DNA from: Aestuariivivens marinum
GTDB taxonomy: Bacteria; Bacteroidota; Bacteroidia; Flavobacteriales; Flavobacteriaceae
Assembly (NCBI RefSeq): GCF_022662175.1
Contig: NZ_JAKMCR010000002.1
Coordinates: 395,260-459,259, forward strand
Length of the DNA stretch: 64,000 nt
Reading direction: 5' to 3'
Each line of letters opens with the position of its first letter. Position 1 is the stretch's first letter. The position numbers and the translations under genes were made by a program. Below, in pieces: positions 40,732 to 50,229 of this stretch. Under the pieces are notes generated by a model. It was given only the letters and a program-made list of their open reading frames with translations. It did not search any database and had not been told where the DNA came from.

Positions 40732-42228
40732 ATGAAAAAGTTAAATTTACTACTTATAACCGTTCTTTTCTTAACCACAATGCATGCTCAAGATTTGAGT
40801 GATGCCTTACGTTATTCACAGGACAACATACAAGGAACTGCACGCTTTAGAGCTTTAAGTGGTGCTTTTGGTGCCCTTGGAGGCGATATGAGTGCCGTAA
40901 GCATTAACCCTGCCGGTTCGGCTGTTTTTAGTCAAAGTCATGCATCCCTTAGTTTGTCTAACGCCACTGTTACCAATGACACCCGGTATTTTAATGGATT
41001 AGGATCTACTAGTGAATCTAACTTTGACATTCACCAAGGGGGCGCTTCCTTTGTATTTGCGAGTAGAGACAATTCTCCCTGGCGTAAATTCTCTATTGGT
41101 ATCGCCTACGATAGAACCAACAATCTTGATAATAGTTGGTATGCTAGAGGCACCAATACCAATAATCAATCTATTGACCTTTATTTTCTTAACTATGCAG
41201 ATGGTGTAAGGCTTGGGGACATTTCTTTATTAAATGGAGAATTTATAGAAGACGCTTATAACGATATTGGAAATGTATTTGGCTTTGCACACCAACAAGC
41301 TTTTTTGGGTTATCAATCTTATATTTTGGAACCTGATGCTGATGACGATAATAATACAACATATTATTCAAACCTAGTAGATGGTGATTTCGCACACGAC
41401 TACATCTACACATCTACTGGATATAATGGTAAAGTCGCTTTTAACTTTGCCGCACAATATGAGGACAATTTGTATTTAGGATTAAATCTGAATTCCCACT
41501 TTATAGATTACCAAAAGTCAACCTCTTTAGAAGAAACCAATAACAATTCTTCTTTAGACTTTATTAGATTTGATAACACACTTTTAACCAGAGGTAGCGG
41601 ATTCTCATTCCAGATAGGTGGTATTTTAAAATTAAGTCAGGAGTTTAGGGTTGGCCTAACCTACGACTCCCCTATTTGGTATACTATTGAAGAAGAAACC
41701 ACCCAACTCATTGACTCAAATTTAGCTGATCCTGATATTGTATATGTTTCAGATATTGTTAACGTTTACCCAGAGTACAAACTACAAACACCTGCTAAAG
41801 TAACAGGTAGCCTAGCTTACATTTTTGGACAACAAGGCTTGATTAGTTTTGATTATTCCAGAAAAGATTACAGCAACACCAAATTTAAACCAGAATCGGA
41901 TTACTCCGATTTAAACGCCGATGTTAATGATGCGTTCACTAATGCTGCTACGTACAGGTTAGGCGGTGAATACAAACACAAACAATTCAGCTTTAGAGGC
42001 GGATATCGATATGAGGAAAGTCCGTATGCCAATGGTAAAACGGTTGGAGATTTAACCGGTTATTCTTTAGGATTAGGCTACAGCTTTGGAAACACTAAAC
42101 TAGACTTTACCTGGGATCAAGCCAATAGAGCGTTTGAAACGCCGTTGTACAATGTTGGTTTAACTGATACTGTTTCAATAGACAGAACAAACTCTAACCT
42201 TACACTTTCGTTAAGTTTTAATATATAA
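40732..42228 (+). CDS. OmpP1/FadL-family outer-membrane transporter
   Basis: 498 residues. Signal peptide ends MHAQ; the mature N-terminus DLSDALRYSQ...GTARFRALSGAFGALGGDMSAVSINPAGSA is the FadL hatch segment with the NPA motif. The rest is beta-barrel strands, ending in LTLSLSFNI. FadL proteins carry long-chain fatty acids or other hydrophobic molecules across the outer membrane; the ligand here is unknown. Terminator 15 bp downstream. Confidence 0.9.
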   Translation: MKKLNLLLITVLFLTTMHAQDLSDALRYSQDNIQGTARFRALSGAFGALGGDMSAVSINPAGSAVFSQSHASLSLSNATVTNDTRYFNGLGSTSESNFDIHQGGASFVFASRDNSPWRKFSIGIAYDRTNNLDNSWYARGTNTNNQSIDLYFLNYADGVRLGDISLLNGEFIEDAYNDIGNVFGFAHQQAFLGYQSYILEPDADDDNNTTYYSNLVDGDFAHDYIYTSTGYNGKVAFNFAAQYEDNLYLGLNLNSHFIDYQKSTSLEETNNNSSLDFIRFDNTLLTRGSGFSFQIGGILKLSQEFRVGLTYDSPIWYTIEEETTQLIDSNLADPDIVYVSDIVNVYPEYKLQTPAKVTGSLAYIFGQQGLISFDYSRKDYSNTKFKPESDYSDLNADVNDAFTNAATYRLGGEYKHKQFSFRGGYRYEESPYANGKTVGDLTGYSLGLGYSFGNTKLDFTWDQANRAFETPLYNVGLTDTVSIDRTNSNLTLSLSFNI

Positions 42229-42243
42229 ACCCTATTATACTTT

Positions 42244-42280
42244 AAAGCGTTTAAACAATATCTAGTTTAAACGCTTTTTC
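42244..42280 (+). terminator. Terminator of the FadL-like gene
   Basis: Stem AAAGCGTTTAAAC/GTTTAAACGCTTT around AATATCTA, followed by a T-rich tract. Confidence 0.85.
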
Positions 42281-42364
42281 TTTGTAATTTATCAAAACAT
42301 TTTAAGACTAACCGTCAATAATCAATTGTTAACTAAAGAGTAAGCATAAAAAAAGTGAAATGTT

Positions 42365-42539
42365 TATCTTTGCAGATTAAAATCTAGATTTCATAAAAAA
42401 TGAAACGAGCATTAACAAATTTTAAAAATTTATTTTTTGCAGGGAATATTTAAAATTTTTAATGTGAGAACGGAGTGGTTGCACACCTTCTCAATTTTAT
42501 AATTAACATATTGTTAGCGAATTACTAAAATTAAAACAT
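42365..42539 (+). promoter_or_regulatory. folE promoter and long leader
   Basis: TATCTTTG (42365-42372, exact TAnnTTTG) predicts a start near 42376 and a leader of about 160 nt before folE. The leader holds a 17-codon ORF (ATG 42400, stop TAA 42451-42453, product MKRALTNFKNLFFAGNI) and then a hairpin at 42465-42491 (GAGAA/TTCTC outer stem, GG/CC, inner GTG/CAC). No known riboswitch class is recognised. Confidence 0.5.
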
Positions 42540-43214
42540 GTGAAAATTAATAATTTGGATGAGTTTGACGCTTTAGGCAACGACCACATTGGCACATCGG
42601 AAGATACGCCCATGCGCAACGATGCTTTTAAACTATCGAAAGATGAAAAAATCGATATTATAAAAGATGATGTACGCCACATTATGGAAACCTTAGGCCT
42701 AGACCTTAGTGACGATAGCCTAAAAGGAACACCTTTGCGTGTTGCCAAAATGTTCGTTAAGGAAATTTTTGGAGGTTTAGATCCTGAAAAAAAGCCAAGT
42801 GCCTCAACTTTCGAAAATAAATACAAATATGGCGAAATGCTGGTTGAAAAAAATATCACGGTTTATTCAACCTGTGAACACCATTTATTGCCCATAGTTG
42901 GCAAAGCACATATTGCTTACATTTCCAATGGTACCGTTGTAGGACTTTCTAAAATGAACCGTATTGTGGATTATTTTGCTAAACGTCCGCAAGTACAAGA
43001 ACGTTTAACCATACAAATTGTTAGGGAACTACAGAACGTTTTACAAACCAAGGATGTTGCCTGTGTTATTGACGCCAAACACTTATGCGTGAATTCTAGG
43101 GGTATTAGGGATATTGAGAGTAGTACCGTGACTTCAGAATTTGGTGGACGCTTTAAAGATAAAGCCACAAGACAGGAATTTTTAGATTACATTAAATTGG
43201 ATACCAAGTTTTAA
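42540..43214 (+). CDS. folE: GTP cyclohydrolase I
   Basis: 224 residues from GTG 42540 (the nearby ATG at 42537 is followed directly by TGA, out of frame use impossible). Converts GTP to dihydroneopterin triphosphate, first step of folate/biopterin synthesis. Zinc and active-site motifs: STCEHHLLPI near 109-118 and KHLCVNSRG near 178-186; also GLSKMNRIVDYFAKRPQVQERLT. The long leader upstream may regulate it. Confidence 0.95.
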   Translation: MKINNLDEFDALGNDHIGTSEDTPMRNDAFKLSKDEKIDIIKDDVRHIMETLGLDLSDDSLKGTPLRVAKMFVKEIFGGLDPEKKPSASTFENKYKYGEMLVEKNITVYSTCEHHLLPIVGKAHIAYISNGTVVGLSKMNRIVDYFAKRPQVQERLTIQIVRELQNVLQTKDVACVIDAKHLCVNSRGIRDIESSTVTSEFGGRFKDKATRQEFLDYIKLDTKF

Positions 43215-43294
43215 TGCGTTGAATCGTTTGGCGTGTTGTTATATAGACGACAAACGAACAATTTAACGACGTAAAAACAAACAACTAAACATAA

Positions 43295-44776
43295 ATGCAA
43301 CCATACCATTCCCAAAGTATCAAAATATACAACTCACTTACTGGAGAAAAAGAAACGTTTAAAGCTATTAACGAAGGCCATATAGGCATGTATGTTTGCG
43401 GTCCAACGGTTTATAGCAATGTACACCTAGGAAACGTAAGAACGTTTATGTCCTTTGATGTTATTTTTAGATATCTTAAGCATTTGGGATACAAAGTACG
43501 CTATGTACGCAATATAACCGATGCTGGTCATTTGGAAAACGATGCTGATGTTGGGGAGGATCGTATTGCAAAAAAAGCGCGTTTGGAAGAAATTGAGCCT
43601 ATGGAAGTGGTACAACGCTATACGGTTGATTTTCACAACATTCTTAATGCCTTCAATTTTTTACCACCCAGTATAGAGCCTACGGCAACCGGTCATATTA
43701 TTGAACAAATTGAATTGATAAAAACCATTATAGACAATGGCTTTGCCTATGTGGTTAATGGTTCGGTATATTTTGATGTACACAAATTTAACCAAACCAA
43801 TGATTATGGCAAACTGAGTAAGCGTAAACTTGAAGATTTAATCCACAACACCCGTGAGTTGGATGGACAAAGTGACAAAAAGAACCCACAAGATTTCGCT
43901 CTATGGAAACGGGCCGAACCACAGCATATTATGCGATGGCCTTCGCCTTGGAGTGATGGTTTTCCGGGTTGGCATTTGGAATGTACCGCCATGAGCACCA
44001 AGTATCTTGGAGAACATTTCGATATTCATGGTGGCGGTATGGATTTAAAGTTTCCGCACCACGAATGTGAAATAGCACAAAATGAAGCTGCTAAAGGACA
44101 AACCCCTGTAAATTACTGGATGCATGCCAATATGCTGATTATGAACGGTAAAAAAATGGCCAAATCAACTGGCAATTATATTCTTCCTGGTGAAATATTT
44201 ACTGGCAATAACTCCAATATTTCAAAGGCCTTTTCGCCTAGCGTAGCACGTTTCTTTATGCTGCAAGCTCATTATAGGAGTATCTTAGACTTTACCAATG
44301 ATGGATTATTGGCTGCCGAAAAAGGATTTAATCGCCTTATGGATGCCCTAAGCATTTTAGATGGTCTAAAAGCTTCAAACACATCATCTTTGGATATTAA
44401 TAACTGGAAACAAAAATGTTATGATGCGATGAATGACGATTTTAATTCGCCCATTTTAATCGCACAATTGTTTGAAGCAGTAAAATACATTAACCAAATA
44501 AAAGAAGGTAGTGAAAGCATTTCCATTGAAGATTTAGTGCTTTTAAAACAAACCCTTCATACTTTTATTTTTGATGTTCTAGGTTTAGAAAATGTTACCG
44601 AAATAGCTTCTGGGAGTGATAAATTATCGGGAACCGTAGAAGTTCTTATTAAATTAAGGCAAGAAGCTAGAGCCAACAAAGACTTTGCTTTATCTGATAA
44701 AATTAGGGACGAACTGTCTGAAATTGGCATTCAACTTAAAGATGGTAAGGACGGGACAACCTTTTCTATAAATTAG
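43295..44776 (+). CDS. cysS: Cysteinyl-tRNA synthetase
   Basis: 493 residues, class I. HIGH-type motif in [16 protein letters not shown] (the HLGN variant), zinc ligands in [15 protein letters not shown] and HHECEIAQ, and KMSKS-type motif [10 protein letters not shown]-terminal DALR-like helical domain ends [14 protein letters not shown]. 80 bp after folE and 75 bp before yidD on the same strand. Confidence 0.96.
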   Translation: MQPYHSQSIKIYNSLTGEKETFKAINEGHIGMYVCGPTVYSNVHLGNVRTFMSFDVIFRYLKHLGYKVRYVRNITDAGHLENDADVGEDRIAKKARLEEIEPMEVVQRYTVDFHNILNAFNFLPPSIEPTATGHIIEQIELIKTIIDNGFAYVVNGSVYFDVHKFNQTNDYGKLSKRKLEDLIHNTRELDGQSDKKNPQDFALWKRAEPQHIMRWPSPWSDGFPGWHLECTAMSTKYLGEHFDIHGGGMDLKFPHHECEIAQNEAAKGQTPVNYWMHANMLIMNGKKMAKSTGNYILPGEIFTGNNSNISKAFSPSVARFFMLQAHYRSILDFTNDGLLAAEKGFNRLMDALSILDGLKASNTSSLDINNWKQKCYDAMNDDFNSPILIAQLFEAVKYINQIKEGSESISIEDLVLLKQTLHTFIFDVLGLENVTEIASGSDKLSGTVEVLIKLRQEARANKDFALSDKIRDELSEIGIQLKDGKDGTTFSIN

Positions 44777-44851
44777 TTCTTTTGTTAAGTCAAATAACTG
44801 TTTAGTTGTAAAACGATTGAACAACTCCACGACTTACGTAGAGATATTATT

Positions 44852-45073
44852 ATGAAAAAACTACTCATAGCACCTTTTTTATTGTTAATCAAGATGTATC
44901 AAACCTTGATATCGCCACTTACACCTTCAGCTTGCCGATACACTCCCACATGCTCACAATATTCTAAGGAAGCTTTACAAAAACACGGCTTGATTAAAGG
45001 CGGTTGCCTAGCCATAAAACGTATTTTTAGTTGTCATCCCTGGGGTGGGTCTGGGTATGATCCAGTACCATGA
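44852..45073 (+). CDS. yidD: YidD membrane protein insertion efficiency factor
   Basis: 73 residues, standard length. [28 protein letters not shown] and [23 protein letters not shown] are diagnostic, with the conserved cysteines. Peripheral inner-membrane protein helping YidC insertion. In line after cysS. Confidence 0.95.
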   Translation: MKKLLIAPFLLLIKMYQTLISPLTPSACRYTPTCSQYSKEALQKHGLIKGGCLAIKRIFSCHPWGGSGYDPVP

Positions 45074-45265
45074 TTAGTAAACTATATTATTCGTTATAAG
45101 CAGAATTATAAAAAAAGCATTATTCTGAATGTTTCTTTTTAGAGGCAGATTGGGGTGCTTACTTTATGTTTCATTCAAAAAATGCTTTTAGCATAGAATG
45201 CTACTCAAATATACAAAAATATCGTTCAAAAGCAAATTTTATCGATTAAATGTTTTAAAAAATTA

Positions 45266-46726
45266 TTAATTCTCTGGTATTTGTCTTAAAATCTCCAAAA
45301 CAAATGTCCAAAATTTTTGCACAGAAGATATTTGTACTCGTTCATCGGGTGAGTGCGCCCCTTTGATATTGGGCCCAAAACTTATCATATCCATATCGGG
45401 ATAATTTTGCCCCAAAATACCACATTCCAAACCAGCATGACAAGCCGCCACATGAGGTATTTCATCATTTAAATCCTCATAAATTTTTGTCATCACCTTT
45501 AAAATTGAAGACTCCATATTAGGCTGCCACCCTGGATAGTTTCCCGAAAACTCTACTTCACAGCCAGCTAATTCAAATGTTGCCTGAAGTGCATTAGCCA
45601 AATCCATTTTAGAACTATCGACCGAAGACCGTGTTAAACAGGCAATATGTATGCTCCCGTCCTTAACCAAAACCCTGGCTATGTTGTTGGATGTTTCCAC
45701 TAAGTCTGGAATATCTGCACTCATCCTATATACACCATTGGGAGCAGCATATATAGCTCGTGTTAATCCCTCTTGAACAACTAAATCCATTATGGTCTTT
45801 GGCGTATCACACTTAGTAACTTCAATTATTAAATTTGGCTCTGTAATTTTGAGTTCAAGTTTAATAGTATTGGCAAGCAAAGCCATTTCAGTTAAAAAAG
45901 CATCTTCATGAATGGCATCAATAGCAACAACAGCCCTACTTTCCCTTGGAATGGCATTCCGCAAGCCTCCACCATCAATCTCAGAAATTCGCAGGCCGAA
46001 ATTCCTAAAACCTTCAAATAGTATCCGATTCATTATTTTATTGGCATTACCCAGCCCTTCATGGATTTGCATTCCCGAATGTCCGCCTTGCAATCCCTTA
46101 ACAATTATTTGAAATCCTGTTTTAAATTTCGGTGTTACTTCTTGCTTATAATCTTTTCTTGCTGTTATATCAATCCCACCTGCACAACCTACACCAATTT
46201 CATCATCCTCTTCAGTATCCAAATTGAGTAAAATGCCTCCTGAGAGCAACCCTTCTTTTAATCCCATAGCTCCCGTCATGCCAGTTTCTTCATCAATAGT
46301 AAATAAAGCTTCAATAGCTGGGTGCGAAATATCTTTACTTTCTAAAATGGCCATTATGGTTGCCACACCCAAACCATTATCGGCCCCTAAAGTGGTCCCT
46401 TTAGCCTTTACCCAATCGCCATCTACAAACATCTCAATACCTTGTGTATCAAAATCAAATACAGTATCGTTATTTTTTTGATGAACCATATCTAAATGCG
46501 ACTGCATCACCACCGTAGTTCTGCTTTCCATTCCTTTAGATGCACGTTTTTTGATAATCACATTACCTACCTCATCAATTATGGTTTCTAACTCTAGATT
46601 TTCACCAAATGCCTTCATAAAGGCAATAACACGCTCTTCTTTTTTAGAGGCTCGTGGTACTGCATTTAAATCGGTGAAATTTTTCCAAACAGCGCTAGGT
46701 TCAAGTAATCTGATTTCTGAATTCAT
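45266..46726 (-). CDS. pepD: Aminoacyl-histidine dipeptidase (PepD, M20 family)
   Basis: 486 residues. Di-zinc M20 peptidase cleaving Xaa-His dipeptides. Metal and catalytic motifs: MQSHLDMVHQ (His, and catalytic Asp), GADNGLGVA (bridging Asp), IDEETGMTGA (catalytic Glu and metal Glu), LNLDTEEDDE and CHAGLECG. The lid domain with GGHSGMQIHEG is inserted in the usual place. Cytoplasmic; a -7 element TACCTTTG lies at 46755-46748 on the minus strand. Confidence 0.93.
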   Translation of the reverse strand: MNSEIRLLEPSAVWKNFTDLNAVPRASKKEERVIAFMKAFGENLELETIIDEVGNVIIKKRASKGMESRTTVVMQSHLDMVHQKNNDTVFDFDTQGIEMFVDGDWVKAKGTTLGADNGLGVATIMAILESKDISHPAIEALFTIDEETGMTGAMGLKEGLLSGGILLNLDTEEDDEIGVGCAGGIDITARKDYKQEVTPKFKTGFQIIVKGLQGGHSGMQIHEGLGNANKIMNRILFEGFRNFGLRISEIDGGGLRNAIPRESRAVVAIDAIHEDAFLTEMALLANTIKLELKITEPNLIIEVTKCDTPKTIMDLVVQEGLTRAIYAAPNGVYRMSADIPDLVETSNNIARVLVKDGSIHIACLTRSSVDSSKMDLANALQATFELAGCEVEFSGNYPGWQPNMESSILKVMTKIYEDLNDEIPHVAACHAGLECGILGQNYPDMDMISFGPNIKGAHSPDERVQISSVQKFWTFVLEILRQIPEN

Positions 46727-46747
46727 AATATTTATATTAATAGCTTA

Positions 46748-46795
46748 CAAAGGTACATATTCCTATCAGGATTTATAAATAGTTTTCTATTTTTG
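46748..46795. promoter_or_regulatory. Divergent -7 elements of pepD and the DUF3810 gene
   Basis: Minus-strand TACCTTTG (46755-46748) for pepD. Plus-strand TATTTTTG (46788-46795) ends 4 bp before ATG 46800, so the DUF3810 mRNA may start at its own ATG, as for the Crp/Fnr gene. Confidence 0.5.
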
Positions 46796-46799
46796 ATTT

Positions 46800-47867
46800 A
46801 TGCTGAAGAACAAAAAATTATTGATAGCACTTAGTATAATACCACAGTTTATACTAATAAAAATACTAGCCCATTACCCTGTATTTGTTGAACAATATTA
46901 CAGTAATGGTCTATACCCATTTATTTCAAAATGGTTTCGACACATCTTGGGTTGGATACCTTTTTCGTTTGGAGATATCATATACACGTTTACCACATTT
47001 TACGCGTTACGGTGGTTTTACAAAAACCGAAAGCGCTTGAGAAAGGATACTAAACGCTGGTTTGTTGATATACTTGTAGCCGTATCGGTTTTTTATTTTG
47101 CATTCCACATATTATGGGGCATCAATTATTACCGTTTACCACTTCATGATAATTTAAATTTAAATGCCGATTACACTACCGAACAACTCATAAAGGTTAC
47201 TGAAAAACTGATAAAAAAAGCAAATAGTTTACACTTAGAAGTTGTAAAAAACGACACAATTAAAGTCGATCTACCGTACGGTAAAAGTGAAATCCTATTT
47301 CTGGTTCCACAAGGTTATAAAAACTTAAAAGTCAAGTTTCCACATTTGGAGTACCACCCAAAAAGTATTAAAAAATCATTGTACAGCTATCCTTTAACCT
47401 ACATGGGGTTTAGTGGGTATTTAAATCCGTTTACCAATGAAGCCCAAATAGATGGTATTATCCCTAAATTTAAATTCCCTACTACAGCTTCGCATGAAAT
47501 TGCACATCAATTGGGCTATGCCGCAGAGAATGAAGCCAATTTCATAGGTTTTCTAGCCGCTTCTAATCACGATAACACCTATATTAAATACTGTGGTTAT
47601 GCCTTTGGTCTACGTTTTTGTCTTAATGAAATTTACTTGCGGGACGAATGCCTTTTTGAAGATATGGTAGCCGATGTAAACAAAGGTATTTTAAAAAACT
47701 ATAAGGAGACCCGAGAGTTTTGGGAGGCTCATGAAAATCCGTTAGAGCCCTTTTTTAAATTGTTTTATGGTAATTTTTTAAAGGTAAATAACCAAACCAA
47801 AGGCATGGATAGTTACAGTTATGTTGTGGCCTTACTGGTTAATTATTTTAAAGAGAATGAGGTTTAA
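46800..47867 (+). CDS. DUF3810 membrane protein with metallopeptidase-like motif
   Basis: 355 residues. Three hydrophobic segments in the first 110 residues, then a soluble domain with TASHEIAHQLGYAAENEANFIGFLA near 226-250, i.e. HEIAH (HExxH) plus a downstream ENEANF glutamate as in gluzincins. This suggests a membrane-bound zinc peptidase, though DUF3810 proteins have no proven activity. Followed after 22 bp by the RNA methylase gene. Confidence 0.85.
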   Translation: MLKNKKLLIALSIIPQFILIKILAHYPVFVEQYYSNGLYPFISKWFRHILGWIPFSFGDIIYTFTTFYALRWFYKNRKRLRKDTKRWFVDILVAVSVFYFAFHILWGINYYRLPLHDNLNLNADYTTEQLIKVTEKLIKKANSLHLEVVKNDTIKVDLPYGKSEILFLVPQGYKNLKVKFPHLEYHPKSIKKSLYSYPLTYMGFSGYLNPFTNEAQIDGIIPKFKFPTTASHEIAHQLGYAAENEANFIGFLAASNHDNTYIKYCGYAFGLRFCLNEIYLRDECLFEDMVADVNKGILKNYKETREFWEAHENPLEPFFKLFYGNFLKVNNQTKGMDSYSYVVALLVNYFKENEV

Positions 47868-47889
47868 TTAAAGTATCTTTACAATTCTT

Positions 47890-48687
47890 ATGGCCAAAGA
47901 AATTACAAGTACACAAAATGAATTTATAAAGCAACTCGTTCAATTAAAGGACAAATCGCGAGAGCGCAAAAAAATGGGATTGTTTTTAATTGAAGGGCAA
48001 CGAGAGATTCAATTGGCTTTAAATGGTGGTTATGCGTTGGAAACCATTTTATTCTATCCCGATTTATATTCCGAAGCACAACTCAATGATTTAACAACGC
48101 AGCACATTAACACCATTGAAATCTCAAAACAGGTGTATCAAAAACTAGCCTATCGCAGTACTACTGAAGGTATTTTGGCTGTTGCAAAAACCAAACCACA
48201 CGATTTGGATCATTTGGAACTTGAAACCAAAAACCCATTAATCTTAATTGCTGAAGCCCCAGAAAAACCTGGAAATATTGGTGCCTTGTTACGTACAGCC
48301 GATGCCGCCCATGTGGATGCAGTAATTATTGCTAACCCTAAAACCGATATGTACAACCCTAATATTATCAGATCTAGTGTGGGGTGTATTTTTACCAATA
48401 CCCTTGCAACAGGAAATACACCTGAGATCATCTCCTTTTTAAAAGAAAACAATATTAATATTTATTGCGCTGCATTACAGGCCTCGGTTAACTATCATAC
48501 AGAAGACTTTACCCAACCTACTGCTATTGTTGTAGGGACCGAAGCCACGGGCTTAAGTAATGATTGGCTTGAACATTCAACCCAAAATATAATTATTCCC
48601 ATGCAAGGTGAAATAGATTCCATGAATGTGTCGGTTGCAGCAGGAATTCTTATTTTTGAAGCCAAAAGACAGCGGAACTTTAAATAA
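47890..48687 (+). CDS. SpoU/TrmH-family RNA 2'-O-methyltransferase
   Basis: 265 residues. N-terminal substrate-binding domain (NEFIKQLVQLKDKSRERKKMGLFLIEG) and SPOUT knot with the three SpoU motifs: EKPGNIGALLRTADAAHVD, IVVGTEATGLSNDWL and IPMQGEIDSMNVSVAAGI. RlmB/TsnR-like; whether the target is rRNA or tRNA cannot be told. Confidence 0.92.
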   Translation: MAKEITSTQNEFIKQLVQLKDKSRERKKMGLFLIEGQREIQLALNGGYALETILFYPDLYSEAQLNDLTTQHINTIEISKQVYQKLAYRSTTEGILAVAKTKPHDLDHLELETKNPLILIAEAPEKPGNIGALLRTADAAHVDAVIIANPKTDMYNPNIIRSSVGCIFTNTLATGNTPEIISFLKENNINIYCAALQASVNYHTEDFTQPTAIVVGTEATGLSNDWLEHSTQNIIIPMQGEIDSMNVSVAAGILIFEAKRQRNFK

Positions 48688-48715
48688 CCTTCATTACTAA
48701 TTATTAATTAATTCT

Positions 48716-49948
48716 ATGACAGCAAACACCCTTTTTTATATTATCATTGCTATTTTGATTATCAATTTTATAGTCGATAAATTTATTGATGCTTTAAACG
48801 CCAAACATTTTAATGATATTTTACCTAAAGAGTTACGGGATGTTTATGAGGATACAGAGTACAAAAAATCTCAACGTTATAAAGCCACAACTTACAGATT
48901 TGGCATACTAACCTCAACTTTTTCTTTGGTATTGACTATAGGGTTTTTATGGCTTGATGGTTTTGAATTTGTAGATAATATAGCAAGGAGCTACAGTGAT
49001 AATACTATAATCATAGCTTTACTCTTCTTCGGAATTATAATGATAGGCAGTGATATCTTAACAACGCCTTTCTCATATTACAGCACCTTTGTTATTGAAG
49101 AACAATTCGGGTTCAATAAAACTACTATTAAGACATTTATTTTGGACAAACTAAAGGGCTGGCTTATGATGGGAGTTATAGGCGGTGGACTTTTAGCATT
49201 GATTATTTGGTTCTATCAATTTACAGGGCAACATTTTTGGCTTTATGCTTGGGGCTTGGTGACCTTATTTACGGTATTTATGAATATGTTCTACTCCAAA
49301 CTCATTGTCCCTTTATTTAATAAGCAAACACCTCTAGAAACAGGTAGTCTGCGTGATAAAATTTCAGAATATGCCCAGACTGTTGGCTTTAAGTTGGACA
49401 AAATTTTTGTGATAGACGGCTCAAAACGCAGTACCAAAGCCAATGCCTATTTTTCAGGATTTGGTAATGAAAAACGGGTGACCTTATATGACACTCTTAT
49501 TAACGACTTGGAAGACGAAGAAATTGTTGCTGTTCTAGCACACGAAGTGGGGCACTACAAAAAGAAGCATATTATTTTCAATCTCATGGCCTCTATTTTA
49601 TTAACAGGATTCATGTTGTTTGTTTTATCTTTTTTTATTTCCAATCCCTTGTTATCAAATGCTTTAAGCGTAGAAATCCCGAGTTTTCATATTGGACTGA
49701 TTGCTTTTGTTTTACTGTATTCGCCTATTTCTGAATTTACTGGATTGGTCATGAACCTTGTGTCTAGGGCTTTTGAATATCAGGCAGATGATTATGCCAA
49801 AAACACCTATAAAGCGGAGCCTTTAATTACCTCACTTAAAAAACTCTCCAAAAACAGTTTAAGTAATTTAACACCTCATCCCGCTTATGTGTTTATGCAT
49901 TATTCACATCCTACCCTTTTGCAACGGATTAGGAATTTGAGAACGTAG
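48716..49948 (+). CDS. M48 (Ste24-type) membrane metallopeptidase
   Basis: 410 residues with about seven membrane segments. Zinc site LAHEVGHYKKKH near 278-289 (HExxH), and the third ligand region SRAFEYQADDYA near 346-357. Same architecture as eukaryotic CAAX protease Ste24; in bacteria without prenylated substrates it likely serves membrane-protein quality control. Confidence 0.92.
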   Translation: MTANTLFYIIIAILIINFIVDKFIDALNAKHFNDILPKELRDVYEDTEYKKSQRYKATTYRFGILTSTFSLVLTIGFLWLDGFEFVDNIARSYSDNTIIIALLFFGIIMIGSDILTTPFSYYSTFVIEEQFGFNKTTIKTFILDKLKGWLMMGVIGGGLLALIIWFYQFTGQHFWLYAWGLVTLFTVFMNMFYSKLIVPLFNKQTPLETGSLRDKISEYAQTVGFKLDKIFVIDGSKRSTKANAYFSGFGNEKRVTLYDTLINDLEDEEIVAVLAHEVGHYKKKHIIFNLMASILLTGFMLFVLSFFISNPLLSNALSVEIPSFHIGLIAFVLLYSPISEFTGLVMNLVSRAFEYQADDYAKNTYKAEPLITSLKKLSKNSLSNLTPHPAYVFMHYSHPTLLQRIRNLRT

Positions 49949-50066
49949 ATAAATTTCTTTAAATGCTTGGTGGCTTAGCGAATCTCTGCTACCAAAAATG
50001 AACAACCTATTAACTTCATTTAAAAAGATTACTGCTTGCTCATGAATTACAATCCAAATAATAATG

Positions 50067-50229
50067 TATCTTTGCCGGCTGAAACTCAGAAGTATAAAAT
50101 ATTGCTTTAAATTTGAGTTTTATAAAAAATTCCTCAGGGTGAGGATGTGTTACGGGAAGTTTTGGTTTAAGTATGTCGATTCGCTTCTTTATGTAACACT
50201 ACATAATAAATCGCATACATAACACAAGA
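50067..50229 (+). promoter_or_regulatory. Promoter and structured leader of the DEAD-box helicase gene
   Basis: TATCTTTG (50067-50074) predicts a start near 50078 and a leader of about 150 nt. The leader folds by eye into AAACTCA/TGAGTTT, CCTCA-GGG-TGAGG, and a long-range GTGTTAC (50147-50153)/GTAACAC (50193-50199) enclosing GAAG/CTTC. Long structured leaders are known for cold-induced helicase genes in other bacteria; here it is inference. Confidence 0.5.

Noticed and set aside
42300..42320. GACTAACCGTCA near 42305 as another operator of the TGAC family
   Set aside because: Spacer and half-site do not match TGAC-N4-GTCA, and no -7 element lies at 29.5 bp.
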